NCBI RefSeq assembly: GCF_900156415.1
Contig: NZ_FTNM01000007.1
Span: 102,797 to 166,796, forward strand
Reading direction: 5' to 3'
Length of the DNA: 64,000 bases
Source: Pontibacter lucknowensis
GTDB lineage: Bacteria > Bacteroidota > Bacteroidia > Cytophagales > Hymenobacteraceae
Shown in pieces: positions 17,256 through 25,311 of this stretch. A model generated the notes under the pieces. The model searched no databases. It was not told the DNA's origin and worked only from the letters and a program-made list of their open reading frames with translations. A program made the position numbers and the translations under genes. The first letter of the stretch is position 1, and every line of letters begins with the position of its first letter.

Positions 17256-17933
17256 TTAGAACTTGATGCCCACATCAAGGGATACCCCGTTGTTCTTGAT
17301 CGCAATGTTTTTGTCACCTAGTCGGTCACTATAGAAATTGTCAATATTACTCAGACCACGCAGGTAAGTAACACCGCCAAATAGTTTAGTGCTCTGACCG
17401 AGTTGCAATTCGGCGCCAGTTCCCAACAGGGCGCTGGTTTCAAAGATATTGAAGCGCTTCGCTGTCTTCTCACCATTGATCACTTTTTGGTTGTTAACCT
17501 GGGCTGACACCTTGGTTCCAAGAGCACCACCTACCTGGAAGTACAGGATCACATCCGGCGCTACCTCATTAGTGAACAGCTTAAGCGTGAGCGGTATTTC
17601 CAGATACTGCACAGTCAGGTCATCCTCTACTGGCACTGTCGTTGGCTGGCCGTTCGGATCCTGTGAAGTAAAATCATACTTGATTTTAGAGCCTTTGCTG
17701 CGGAACATCAAACCAGAGCTGAAGGCATAGTTATTGGAGAAAAAATAATCACCAACCACACCTACACCAATACGCAGTGTATTGCTGCTTTTTTCAAAAC
17801 CGTGTCTGTCCTCAGCTATAAAGCGATTGCCTGAAATGGTAGGGGAGAACTGAATGCCGATTTCCATTTGGGCCATGGCAGTGGATGTAAAGCCCAAAAA
17901 GAGCAGCAGTAATGCGAGTTTTTTGAATTGCAT
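17256..17933 (-). CDS. PorT-like outer membrane beta-barrel protein
   Basis: 225 residues with a signal peptide (KLALLLLFLGFTSTAMAQ, cleavage after AMAQ). The mature part alternates short amphipathic strands and ends in an aromatic residue (GVSLDVGIKF), as outer-membrane barrels do. It resembles the three barrels at 37.6-40.0 kb in size and layout (the 'filled'/'IQ' strand followed by a ground-plan of YLEIPLTLK and VGGALGTK). Such Bacteroidota barrels are mostly of unknown function. It is divergent from gldB. Confidence 0.8.
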   Translation of the reverse strand: MQFKKLALLLLFLGFTSTAMAQMEIGIQFSPTISGNRFIAEDRHGFEKSSNTLRIGVGVVGDYFFSNNYAFSSGLMFRSKGSKIKYDFTSQDPNGQPTTVPVEDDLTVQYLEIPLTLKLFTNEVAPDVILYFQVGGALGTKVSAQVNNQKVINGEKTAKRFNIFETSALLGTGAELQLGQSTKLFGGVTYLRGLSNIDNFYSDRLGDKNIAIKNNGVSLDVGIKF

Positions 17934-17976
17934 GTTAATTTGTCGCGTTAATTTATTCTAATACGGGATAACCCTG

Positions 17977-17984
17977 TATTTTTG
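17977..17984 (+). promoter_or_regulatory. Candidate -7 element of gldB
   Basis: TATTTTTG matches the TAnnTTTG consensus 17 bp before the gldB start, predicting a very short leader; the -33 box is weak (ATTTATT region). Confidence 0.45.
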
Positions 17985-18000
17985 TATTAAATATTCGGCA

Positions 18001-18996
18001 ATGTATCACAGATTATTATTACTCGCAACCATCCTATTGCTTTTTAGCTGTAAGAAGAAGGGGGGCTGCGACATACCTGAAGAAATTGAGCGTATACCTG
18101 TAACGGTAGAGATCGAACGACTGGAAAAGCCCTTTTTTGCGGCAAGCTCAAAGCAGGACATCGCTACTTTCCTTGATAGCAATCCCGTCTTTGCGGAACG
18201 TTTCATCCAACGCCGGAACTACCCTTCGGACTCGGCAGTAATTAATGCGCTTTATGCGTTGGCCACTAACCCTGAGCTCCAGAAGCTGGCGCAGGAGGCG
18301 GACCAGACTTTCGGTGACATGGCTACAGAAAAGCAGCAGCTCGAAACTGCTTTCAAGCATATCAAATATTACTATCCTGAGTTTGGGGAGCCGCAGGTCA
18401 AAACTTTCGTTTCTGGTCTCAACCAGGACCTGATGGTATCAGACAGCCTGCTGGTTTTCGGTATTGACTTTTTTATTGGCAAAGATGCCAGCTACCGACC
18501 TGATACCTACGATTACATCCTGAAACGCTACGAGCGGCCGAACATGGTGCCAGCCGCCATGCTGCTGCTGTCTAACCGATTCAATAAAACCAGTTTCCTG
18601 GAGCGTAGTCTGTTAGCCGAGATGGTGAATACAGGTAAAGCCTATTATTTTGTGAAATCCATCATGCCTTGCACGCCTGACTCTACCATCATCGGGTATA
18701 GCGGACAGCAACTGGCCGATGTGCGCCACAACGAAGGCCGCATCTGGGCACATTTCGTCGAGCAAAAACTGCTCTATGAGAAAAGCCCATTCGTAGTAAA
18801 CAAGTACATCGGCGAGCGACCTAATACGCCCGAAATCGACCCAACCTCCCCTGGTCGCCTGGGTACCTGGGTAGGCTGGCAGATTGTGCGCAGGTATATG
18901 GAGCGCAATCCGAAGGTCACGTTGCAGGAACTGATGGCTGACGACGATCACCAGAAAATTTTCAACGAATCGAAATACAAGCCTGAGAAGCGATAG
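18001..18996 (+). CDS. gldB: Gliding motility lipoprotein GldB
   Basis: 331-residue lipoprotein: signal sequence YHRLLLLATILLLFSC with Cys17 as the lipidated residue. GldB is required for gliding in Flavobacterium; its molecular role is not known. Conserved parts visible are VEIERLEKPFF, DIATFLDSNPVFAERFI, YYYPEFGEP, VFGIDFFIGKDASYRPD and LGTWVGWQIVRRYMERNP. The internal segment is probably a DUF2268/zincin-like fold, but I see no clear catalytic HExxH. It is followed 29 bp downstream by a glycosyltransferase gene. Confidence 0.92.
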   Translation: MYHRLLLLATILLLFSCKKKGGCDIPEEIERIPVTVEIERLEKPFFAASSKQDIATFLDSNPVFAERFIQRRNYPSDSAVINALYALATNPELQKLAQEADQTFGDMATEKQQLETAFKHIKYYYPEFGEPQVKTFVSGLNQDLMVSDSLLVFGIDFFIGKDASYRPDTYDYILKRYERPNMVPAAMLLLSNRFNKTSFLERSLLAEMVNTGKAYYFVKSIMPCTPDSTIIGYSGQQLADVRHNEGRIWAHFVEQKLLYEKSPFVVNKYIGERPNTPEIDPTSPGRLGTWVGWQIVRRYMERNPKVTLQELMADDDHQKIFNESKYKPEKR

Positions 18997-19025
18997 TTCT
19001 ATACCTCGCCTCTATACCTGCGCGC

Positions 19026-20228
19026 ATGCACATAGCTATTTTTAATCAGCATCATCACAACCCTGACTGCCCTTCTACCTGCAGGCACTACACCTTTCTG
19101 GAGTACCTGGCCAAACGACATAAGGTGAGTCTGGTAACGAGCAGCGCCTGGAAGCAGCTTCGCATTACAGACAGGTATAAGTGGGTGCCGGATGGAGTGG
19201 ACCTTTACGAACAGGAGGTGCCCTACAGCAACAAAATGGGCGTGCGCAGGCGACTTGTTTCTTACGGCGGCTTTGCAGCCTACAGCCTGGCCAAAGGTCT
19301 TTCTATACCTAAGCCTGATGTGGTCTGGGGAGTGTCAACACCGCTTTCTACGCCTTGGATGGCAGCCCGTGTCGCAAAGATGCGTGGCATTCCGTGGGTG
19401 TTTGAGGTGCAGGACCTGTGGCCTAGCTTCCCGATTGAAATGGGAGCAGTCAAGAAGGAGTGGCTAAAACGACGCCTTTTCAGGCTTGAGAAGAATCTCT
19501 ACCAGAATGCCAGCCATATCATCACACTTTCTCCGGATATGGAAGAATATGTGGTTAGGCAAGGTATAGCGCGGGATAAGGTAAGCACTATCCTGAATGG
19601 CACTGACTTGGAAATGGCCGACGCTGCGACTCCTGAGAGAGTGGCAGCACTGCGAAAGCAATATCAGCTGCAAGGCAAGCAAGTCGTACTCTATGCCGGT
19701 ACGTTTGGTCGCGCCAATGATATACCTACCATTATGCAGGCAGCTGAAGCAATGGCTAACCAACAGGACATTGTATTTGTGCTGGCAGGAGGAGGCTACT
19801 ATGACAACGAACTGCGGAAGCTGTCGTTGCGCCTGCCTAACCTGGTGCTAATGCCGCCACAGCCGCGCCCTGATGTGTTCACCCTATTCAAATTAGCAGA
19901 TCTGGCACTCATTACCTTCAACGATTTGCCTGTGCTCGCCTCTAATTCTCCGGCCAAGCTTTATGATAGCCTGGCTTGCGGTGTTCCCGTGCTTGTGACT
20001 AATCCCGGTTGGACAAAGACATTCGTGGAGCAACATAACTGTGGCTGGTACAGTCCTGCAAGTCAGCCTGAACTGTTGGCTAAGAAGATAAAAGAGATCA
20101 TGGCTGATCGTGAAAAGCGGCGACAGGCCGGGGCCAATGGGCAATCCATAGCCCGGCAGCTGTTCGACCGCCAGCAACTTGCCGCCCAGGTAGAGCAGGT
20201 TTTGTTGCAGGTGACAGGCAAGGTATAG
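19026..20228 (+). CDS. Glycosyltransferase family 4 protein (WbuB-like)
   Basis: GT-B fold transferase of 400 residues. The N-terminus HIAIFNQHHHNPDCPSTCRH and WVFEVQDLWPSFPIEMGAV resemble WbuB-type O-antigen/capsule enzymes. The C-terminal nucleotide-sugar domain includes VVLYAGTFGRANDIPTIMQA and the acidic/asparagine-rich NSPAKLYDSLACGVPVLV, where the glutamate usually found in the EX7E motif is replaced by other residues. It probably builds surface polysaccharide; the acceptor is unknown. It follows gldB closely on the same strand. Confidence 0.85.
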   Translation: MHIAIFNQHHHNPDCPSTCRHYTFLEYLAKRHKVSLVTSSAWKQLRITDRYKWVPDGVDLYEQEVPYSNKMGVRRRLVSYGGFAAYSLAKGLSIPKPDVVWGVSTPLSTPWMAARVAKMRGIPWVFEVQDLWPSFPIEMGAVKKEWLKRRLFRLEKNLYQNASHIITLSPDMEEYVVRQGIARDKVSTILNGTDLEMADAATPERVAALRKQYQLQGKQVVLYAGTFGRANDIPTIMQAAEAMANQQDIVFVLAGGGYYDNELRKLSLRLPNLVLMPPQPRPDVFTLFKLADLALITFNDLPVLASNSPAKLYDSLACGVPVLVTNPGWTKTFVEQHNCGWYSPASQPELLAKKIKEIMADREKRRQAGANGQSIARQLFDRQQLAAQVEQVLLQVTGKV

Positions 20229-20231
20229 GCT

Positions 20232-20765
20232 TTAGTCTTTGATGCTCGCCGACAGTTGTCTGAAGTCTTCTTTAAGCTGTGGCGCGTTTGCGGCCAATGT
20301 CCAGCAAATCACTTTGTAGTAATGTGTTTTTGTTTCTACAGCTGTGATGAGCATAAAGAAGTCGCCATCTTCATCAGTCCACTTCAGTTCGCTTTGCGCA
20401 ACATGGTTTCCATTTGATTCAAAAACCTTGGCCTTGCTCAGTTTGCGTCTCTTCTCCTCCTTTTTGTAGTCGGCCGCAAAGCTATCCAGAAAATCAGCCG
20501 CATTTTCGAACCTCATGCCCTTCAGTTCAAGCTCTTCTTTCGAGTCCTCTATCACAATTGTATAAGCCTCTTTATTTTTATTGAAATACTGCAGACTGGC
20601 AACATCGTTCAGCTCATAAGTTTTGACCATGTAGCTGGGTATTTCCATTGAGTAAGAGTGACCTCCTTTGCGCTCAGCAAACTGCGTTTGAGCATGCGCG
20701 GCAGAGTAACTGCCCAGGAGGAGCAGGAAGAAGGCTAATAGTTTAGCAGGAGTAAAAGTTTGCAT
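20232..20765 (-). CDS. Small secreted protein of unknown function
   Basis: 177 residues from the chosen start, which opens directly with a good signal peptide (MQTFTPAKLLAFFLLLLGS, cleavage near AHAQT). A longer frame to 20813 would put 16 odd residues ahead of it. The mature domain of about 150 residues (YSMEIPSYMVKTYELNDVAS, MLITAVETKTHYYKVICWTL) resembles PsbP/'photosystem II reaction centre' type small alpha-beta folds, but I am not sure. The gene ends 3 bp from the converging glycosyltransferase gene. Confidence 0.7.
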   Translation of the reverse strand: MQTFTPAKLLAFFLLLLGSYSAAHAQTQFAERKGGHSYSMEIPSYMVKTYELNDVASLQYFNKNKEAYTIVIEDSKEELELKGMRFENAADFLDSFAADYKKEEKRRKLSKAKVFESNGNHVAQSELKWTDEDGDFFMLITAVETKTHYYKVICWTLAANAPQLKEDFRQLSASIKD

Positions 20766-21071
20766 AAGCTTATAAAAGTATAATGATGAATAGCTAAATA
20801 TAGGAAGTTGCATTTATTTTGGTGCAATTATTTTTCTGGTTCAATAACTCAAAGAAAGGTGTAAAAACTACTCAGGTGTTGCCAGGGTGTTAAAGTCTAT
20901 GGTCTTTTTGTTACGTTTATGGCTTTGCAACACTGATACTTGTGGCGGGGCGTGAGGAGAGAGCGGGTTTTTGGCACAGCCTTTGATTATGGAGGTATAG
21001 CAGAGCATATTTTCAGGCCTGGGCTTTGCTACTAATCGAACTTACCATAAAAAAATGAAGGAGAAATAAAG
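20766..21071. other. Intergenic region, no gene seen
   Basis: 306 bp between divergent genes. It holds one AGGTATA copy at about 20994; no structured RNA or confident promoter was recognised. Confidence 0.4.
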
Positions 21072-21596
21072 ATGAAGAAGATAATAGCAGCCCTTTCGCT
21101 AGGCATGTTAGTTGCAGGTGGTAGCGCTTTTGCTCAGACCTCAACCAAACCGCAAGACCAAAAGCCGCGCAGTGAAATGCGGGCAGCCATGAAGGACAGA
21201 GCCCAGAAAAGCCCTGAAGAGATGGCCCAGATGAAAACTGATAGAATGGCTCAGAGGTTAGAGTTGAACGAAGCTCAGAAAAGCCAATTACAGGCACTGA
21301 ACATGCGACAGGCACAGGAAATGAAAGCTATGCGCGAGAGCCATAAAGCAACCGGAGAAAAGTCAACTGAGCAGAGAGCGCAGATGCAGGAAGCTAGAAA
21401 AGCAAACCACGATCAGTGGCAGGCTGAGCTGAAAAGCATCCTGACTGCAGAGCAATATGCTAAGTATGAAGCCGATCGTGAGCAGATGAAGCAGAAGCGT
21501 GCTGATGGCAGAAAAGGCCAGAAATCAGGTGAACACAAGAAATCTGGCGAGCATAAGAAAAGAGGCGAGTACAAGAAGCAACAGCAGGGAAAGTAA
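21072..21596 (+). CDS. DUF4890-like helical periplasmic protein
   Basis: 174 residues with a signal peptide (KKIIAALSLGMLVAGGSAFAQ). The mature part is a charged, Met/Gln/Glu/Lys-rich set of helices (QMKTDRMAQRLELNEAQKSQ, LKSILTAEQYAKYEADREQM), a pattern of the Spy/CpxP/DUF4890 group that in other bacteria acts as periplasmic chaperone or stress sensor. The C-terminus is an imperfect repeat of KSGEHKK, KSGEHKK, KRGEYKK, probably disordered. Function here is inferred only from pattern. Confidence 0.72.
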   Translation: MKKIIAALSLGMLVAGGSAFAQTSTKPQDQKPRSEMRAAMKDRAQKSPEEMAQMKTDRMAQRLELNEAQKSQLQALNMRQAQEMKAMRESHKATGEKSTEQRAQMQEARKANHDQWQAELKSILTAEQYAKYEADREQMKQKRADGRKGQKSGEHKKSGEHKKRGEYKKQQQGK

Positions 21597-21619
21597 TCCC
21601 TTTTAAGAACCCATAGTTA

Positions 21620-21660
21620 AAGCGCGGGTGGACCATAAAGTGTCTGCCCGCGCTTTTTTA
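21620..21660. terminator. Terminator between the DUF4890-like gene and nth
   Basis: AGCGCGGG pairs with CCCGCGCT, followed by a run of T on the plus strand; the loop is long. Confidence 0.6.
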
Positions 21661-22347
21661 TTAGGCTATACCTCCGACTTTGTTTTCAGGATCGTCAGGT
21701 ATGTTAGGATAATGCTTCTGGAAGAAGGCGCAGAAATGCGTGAGCGGGCATTCCTCACACTTGGGCCTACGGGCGATGCAGATGTAACGTCCATGTAATA
21801 TGAGCCAGTGGTGCGCCTTCGCAATGAGTTCCTGCGGCAGGTTAGCTACAAGCTCTTTCTCTACCTCGAGGGGAGTTTTGGCTGTCTTCGAAACCAGGCC
21901 GAGGCGCTTGCTCACCCGAAACACATGCGTATCCACGGCCATGGCCGGCTGGTTCCAGATCACCGAGACGATCACATTGGCGGTTTTGCGACCCACACCC
22001 GGCAGCTTCACCAGCTCCTCCACCGTGCTGGGCACCTCTGAGTTGAACTGCTCCACCAGCATTCTTCCCAAGCCAGCTAAATGCTTCGCTTTGTTGTTGG
22101 GGTAGGAGATGCTCCTGATGATTGGGAAAATTTCCTCCGGAGTCGCTGCAGCCAGATGTTCGGGTGTAGGGAATGACTCGAACAGGGCAGGCGTTACCAT
22201 GTTTACCCGTTTGTCGGTACACTGGGCGCTGAGTACAACGGCCAGTATCAGTTCATAAGGATTGGAGTAGGCCAGCTCAGTTTCCGGGTCCGGAAAGTTC
22301 TGGGTAAAGTGCTCGATCAGCAGCTTATAGCGTTCACGTTTGCGCAT
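21661..22347 (-). CDS. nth: Endonuclease III
   Basis: DNA glycosylase/AP lyase for oxidised pyrimidines; 228 residues. The helix-hairpin-helix LPGVGRKTANVIVS carries the catalytic lysine, and AVDTHVFRVSKRLGL the catalytic aspartate. The 4Fe-4S cysteines are spaced C-x6-C-x2-C-x5-C (CIARRPKCEECPLTHFC). A second base-excision glycosylase, mutY, lies 8 kb away. It is separated from the upstream sigma-factor unit by a terminator hairpin that ends at its start codon. Confidence 0.95.
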   Translation of the reverse strand: MRKRERYKLLIEHFTQNFPDPETELAYSNPYELILAVVLSAQCTDKRVNMVTPALFESFPTPEHLAAATPEEIFPIIRSISYPNNKAKHLAGLGRMLVEQFNSEVPSTVEELVKLPGVGRKTANVIVSVIWNQPAMAVDTHVFRVSKRLGLVSKTAKTPLEVEKELVANLPQELIAKAHHWLILHGRYICIARRPKCEECPLTHFCAFFQKHYPNIPDDPENKVGGIA

Positions 22348-22349
22348 AA

Positions 22350-22383
22350 AAAAAGTTTGCAGTCGGTTAAGACTGCAAACTTA
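22350..22383 (-). terminator. Terminator after the ECF sigma unit
   Basis: AGTTTGCAGTC (22354-22364) pairs perfectly with 22371-22381; on the minus strand a T tract follows. It lies right before the nth start codon. Confidence 0.8.
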
Positions 22384-22597
22384 AGCTTTTTGAGTAATTT
22401 AAAATGTTGTCGATAGACTGCTGGCTAGGGCTTTTGGCCGCGCCGTCAAGCAGTCGCTGGAGGAGCATGAGATCAGAGCAGCTGTCAGCCAGCTCGTTGT
22501 CGTGCATCAATGCTGTTTCCAGTTGCTCGAGGGCAGGGTCTGCCAACTCATTGTATACGTACTGGATCAGCTCATTCTGAGTAGAGGTTTTTATCAT
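22367..22597 (-). CDS. Small protein coupled to the ECF sigma factor
   Basis: 76 residues from the ATG at 22597, which overlaps the end of the sigma-factor gene by 26 bp, so translational coupling is likely. The sequence is acidic and helical (LIQYVYNELADPALEQLETA, LMLLQRLLDGA), with no membrane segment and no Cys-based zinc site. Position and overlap suggest an anti-sigma or modulator of the sigma factor upstream; that is inference. A TTG at 22603 is an alternative start. The stop lies inside the terminator stem. Confidence 0.65.
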   Translation of the reverse strand: MIKTSTQNELIQYVYNELADPALEQLETALMHDNELADSCSDLMLLQRLLDGAAKSPSQQSIDNILNYSKSLSLQS

Positions 22598-23174
22598 AAG
22601 CAATCGTGCTGTTTAGCATCTTTTTTCTTAGGTTGATCAATGCGTAGCGCATACGACCTAAAGCTGTGTTGATGCTCACACCGGTTGCTTCGGCTATCTC
22701 CTGGAAACTCATATCGGCATAATGACGCATCATGAGTACTTCCCGCTGCGCCTGTGGCAGCGTTTGGATCAGCTCGCGCAGTCTGGCATGGGTGTCCTCC
22801 TTGATCTGCTGTGACTCAGCGGAGTCTTCAGCAAAAGACAAGGCGTTGAACACATTACTACCGTCCTCCAGCGTGATCATCGGGCTTCGTTTCTCTTTAC
22901 GGAAAAAGTCGATTGCCAGGTTGTGGGCAATACGGCATATCCAGGACGAGAACTTGCCTTCTTCGTTATACCTGCCGCCCTTCATGGTATGGATAGCCTT
23001 GATAAAAGCGTCCTGCATGAGGTCCTCAGCGGTATACGTGTCCTTAACAATCAGTAAGATCGTAGTGAATACTTTGTTCTTGTGTCTGTTTACTAGCTGT
23101 TCAAACGCATTTTCGTTACCTGCGATGTAGAGCGAGACTAAAGCAGAGTCGCTCAGCTGGGTAGTTGTATTCAT
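22572..23174 (-). CDS. ECF-type RNA polymerase sigma factor
   Basis: 200-residue sigma-70 family factor of the ECF (sigma-E-like) group. Region 2 shows ENAFEQLVNRHKNKVF, TAEDLMQDAFIKAI and FSSWICRIAHNLAIDFFRKE. Region 4 shows LPQAQREVLMMRHYADMSFQ and EIAEATGVSINTALGRMRYA, which reads promoter -35-type DNA. Its partner is likely the small overlapping gene downstream. No TonB receptor or FecR gene is nearby, so it is not a classic iron-starvation sigma pair. A promoter with TATATTTG lies about 80 bp upstream. Confidence 0.92.
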   Translation of the reverse strand: MNTTTQLSDSALVSLYIAGNENAFEQLVNRHKNKVFTTILLIVKDTYTAEDLMQDAFIKAIHTMKGGRYNEEGKFSSWICRIAHNLAIDFFRKEKRSPMITLEDGSNVFNALSFAEDSAESQQIKEDTHARLRELIQTLPQAQREVLMMRHYADMSFQEIAEATGVSINTALGRMRYALINLRKKMLNSTIAYDKNLYSE

Positions 23175-23260
23175 CGTAAAGCTACATTAGTTTAACGTAG
23201 AGCTTTATACCATATTGTTGCGTTAGGCTGTTAGAACAAATATTTTTTTGAAGTGTAAAT

Positions 23261-23291
23261 CAAATATAGGGAATGCATTTTGACTGTGCAA
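23261..23291 (-). promoter_or_regulatory. Probable promoter of the ECF sigma gene
   Basis: On the minus strand the -7 element TATATTTG (23261-23268) is preceded by TTG (23289-23291) at a 20-nt spacing. Confidence 0.5.
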
Positions 23292-23486
23292 CTATAGCTG
23301 GGTGCCCTTAATAAAAAATATTAAAGAAGCTATATGCCAGTTAAGAATTACTGTTCCCTAATATACGGCAAGATAATATAAACGTATATGCTTTGAGTTA
23401 AATTTATTTTTTAACATATAGTGCAGCTATATATAATATTGATAAGGAGATAATTAAGAGGTGCATACTGAGCTGGTCAGTAGGGC

Positions 23487-23543
23487 AAAAAGCAAAGCGG
23501 CAGCTTTACCGGTTATATCGGTAAAGCTGCCGCTTTGCTTTTT
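23487..23543 (-). terminator. Terminator after the truncated globin gene
   Basis: A perfect stem of about 25 bp: an AAAAAGCAAAGCGGCAGC arm and its complement. It is unusually long and also looks symmetrical enough to act on the plus strand. Confidence 0.8.
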
Positions 23544-23555
23544 GTTGGGACTACC

Positions 23556-23954
23556 TTATAGGGTTACTTCCTTGCCTATAATGCCGATCAGACCCATTTT
23601 CATTTGAAATACCTGCGCAATGCTGGTGGCTTTTTGCTTTAATTCCTTTGTTTTATCTCCTTCAAACAATTCATCTGCAGTTTCAGTAAACAGTACTATC
23701 CAGCGAGCGAAATGCTGTCTGTCCACTGGTAGGCGCATGTGCTTGGGGAAAGGCTGCCCTTTATAAGCCATGGTGCCAAACAGTACCGAACTCCAGAAGC
23801 TGTACATTATGGGGAGATGGTGCTCCCAGTTTACTTTCGCAAAGCCATTGAATACAGGTCCCAACAGGTCATCCTCGTTTACTTTGGCGTAAAACGAGTC
23901 AACCAGCAGTTTTATATCCTGTTCATCTCTTATATCTTCCTTCATTTGCTGCAA
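23556..23954 (-). CDS. Group III truncated hemoglobin
   Basis: 132-residue heme protein of the truncated globin group III. Family pattern: IRDEQDIKLLVDSFYAKVNE near the N-terminus, then WEHHLPIMYSFWSSVLFG, FPKHMRLPVDRQHFARWIVL with the heme-binding histidine candidates, and the C-terminal helix AQVFQMKMGLI. It probably handles oxygen or NO chemistry in the cytosol; no specific role is known in this phylum. The start could be at the first or the fourth codon. A -7 element lies 21 bp upstream. Confidence 0.85.
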   Translation of the reverse strand: MQQMKEDIRDEQDIKLLVDSFYAKVNEDDLLGPVFNGFAKVNWEHHLPIMYSFWSSVLFGTMAYKGQPFPKHMRLPVDRQHFARWIVLFTETADELFEGDKTKELKQKATSIAQVFQMKMGLIGIIGKEVTL

Positions 23955-23974
23955 ATCGAAACCTTATAGGGTTA

Positions 23975-23982
23975 CAAAAATA
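23975..23982 (-). promoter_or_regulatory. Candidate -7 element of the truncated globin gene
   Basis: TATTTTTG on the minus strand fits TAnnTTTG; no clear -33 box at 19 nt. Confidence 0.4.
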
Positions 23983-24043
23983 CCAGCACAGGAGCGCGAT
24001 AAAAATGACATTCGTCACTATATGACTACAATGGACATAAAAA

Positions 24044-24077
24044 ATCCTTCGCAAGAGTTGAAATCTGTACGAAGGAT
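24044..24077 (-). terminator. Terminator after the 111-residue hypothetical gene
   Basis: ATCCTTCG (24044-24051) pairs with CGAAGGAT (24070-24077); T-rich on the minus-strand exit side. Confidence 0.65.
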
Positions 24078-24103
24078 AAGTTTGTAAATGTAACTGATGC
24101 TGC

Positions 24104-24439
24104 CTATTCGCGGTTATAGCGTTTCAGGCGGTTCAGGATCAGGAGCAGGCGGCGGTTAATGTCGCGCTCCTCTACAGGTTTGCACTGTGCCGTGATATCA
24201 GCAGGACGCTTGAGTTTAGCTTCCACTGCTTTCAGATGCTCGAGGTAGCACTCAATGGTCGTACAGGAGATATTCTGAAACTGAAGGCCTTCTCCGTCAG
24301 CTACTTTGCTGTTCAGGTTAATTGCTTTTGCGATCTCGGTGTTAATCAGTTTAGTTACGTCAGTGCTTGAAGTAATTTCCTGCTGGTACACCTTCTTCTC
24401 GATGTTCTCCAATAAATTGCGGATGTCCAGTTGTTCCAT
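24104..24439 (-). CDS. Hypothetical protein, 111 residues
   Basis: Not recognised. A short, mostly helical cytosolic protein with no signal or membrane segment. It begins EQLDIRNLLENIEKKVYQQE and has two cysteines in the middle (SCTTIECYL) and a basic C-terminus (NRRLLLILNRLKRYNRE). The frame is bounded by its own terminator. It is the only gene between the globin and bTHX genes, so the neighbourhood gives no clue. Confidence 0.55.
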   Translation of the reverse strand: MEQLDIRNLLENIEKKVYQQEITSSTDVTKLINTEIAKAINLNSKVADGEGLQFQNISCTTIECYLEHLKAVEAKLKRPADITAQCKPVEERDINRRLLLILNRLKRYNRE

Positions 24440-24841
24440 GGTGTTGATATTTTTAAATTTTTTAAAATCAATAGAGTCGGCAGTTCCTCTGCTCAGGATA
24501 CGGTCCTGAATTGGCTGCGTTAACCCACAAAAGGATTGTTAATAAAAGAATAATATGGCGCTTTCAGCACCGGAAGCATGCGTAGGCATAGGTTGGCGAT
24601 AGCTGGCATGCAGGAGTCGGCTGCTTGCTGAGGGGGTGGCCGCTCCCTAAAAAATTATACTTCTATATCGGAGCGAGTGTTACAGTAAAAAGCCTAAAAA
24701 ATAAAATATTTAATTATTTAGGATCATCACTCTGGAAAGGCATGCAAGCCGGGGGCAGGAAGCATAAAAAGCATGGCTATACCTGTTGCCTTTGCGACGA
24801 ACAAAATATAGCCATGCTTTAAATGTCGTGTAGCCTAAGCC
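24440..24841. other. Intergenic region between the hypothetical gene and bTHX
   Basis: 402 bp. It holds the bTHX terminator hairpin (24768-24820) and an A/T-rich 24660-24720 stretch; a GGAG/CGGC-type imperfect hairpin sits near 24612-24650. No gene supported: the plus-strand frame at 24625-24822 overlaps the terminator and looks random. Confidence 0.45.
24768..24820 (-). terminator. Terminator after the bTHX gene
   Basis: AAAGCATGGCTATA (24768-24781) pairs perfectly with 24807-24820 around a 25-nt loop. Confidence 0.65.
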
Positions 24842-24964
24842 TTAGCTGGCAGCGGCCTCTTTCTTCTCTTCGGCTTTCCTTTTGGTTGCCTGTCTTGGGC
24901 GGCTGTTGCCGTAAGTGCCCTTTACAATTTTACCTTTCTTCGTTTTTTTATCTCCTTTTCCCAT
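24842..24964 (-). CDS. 30S ribosomal protein bTHX
   Basis: 40-residue basic protein beginning MGKGDKKTKKGKIVKGTYGN, the hallmark of bTHX, which sits in the head of the 30S subunit in Thermus and is widespread in Bacteroidota. A lysine/glutamate-rich tail (RKAEEKKEAAAS) extends past the usual core. The ATG at 24964 and the TAA at 24842 bound a complete gene; its size makes it easy to overlook. It is followed by its own terminator. Confidence 0.9.
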   Translation of the reverse strand: MGKGDKKTKKGKIVKGTYGNSRPRQATKRKAEEKKEAAAS

Positions 24965-25311
24965 GATGTATTGGTTTTAATGGTTGTAGATAGCAACCCA
25001 TACATACGGGAGCAGAGAGCTGTAGTTCAGGCATTTTTCAATGTTGAGTCATCTTCAGGAGTTGCCGCTATAGGCTGTGCAGCGCAAGTAGAAATCAGCC
25101 AGGTGCTATACCTGTAAATAGTCATAGAAAGCTAAACCTTTTTAAGGCTGCAGGTGTTTCAAAAGGATGCCGTGTTGCATGCTATGGCGAAATGCCAGGT
25201 ATAACGCCAAAGGCTAAAAAGCCTTCTGAATGCGACAGGGTATTTGTATCTTTACATCGTATAAAACTCAGTTCGTCATGCGTAGGCTTTATCCTGCCTG
25301 CGCTATACTTT
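24965..25311. other. Intergenic region between bTHX and uvrA
   Basis: 347 bp between divergent genes. Two AGGTATA-type copies lie at about 25105 and 25197. A near-consensus -7 element TATCTTTA at about 25247 probably belongs to uvrA, which argues against a longer uvrA N-terminus starting at 25192. Confidence 0.45.

Larger units (their letters stand above)
23175..23555. other. Intergenic region between ECF sigma and truncated globin genes
   Basis: 381 bp, A/T-rich. It contains the sigma-gene promoter and the terminator of the globin gene; no other gene or RNA recognised. Confidence 0.5.

Noticed and set aside
24625..24822. A 65-codon plus-strand frame near the bTHX gene.
   Set aside because: It runs through the bTHX terminator hairpin and has no family features.
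25192..25311. A 40-residue N-terminal extension of UvrA.
   Set aside because: It lacks family similarity and overlaps promoter-like DNA; the ATG at 25312 gives the normal UvrA start.
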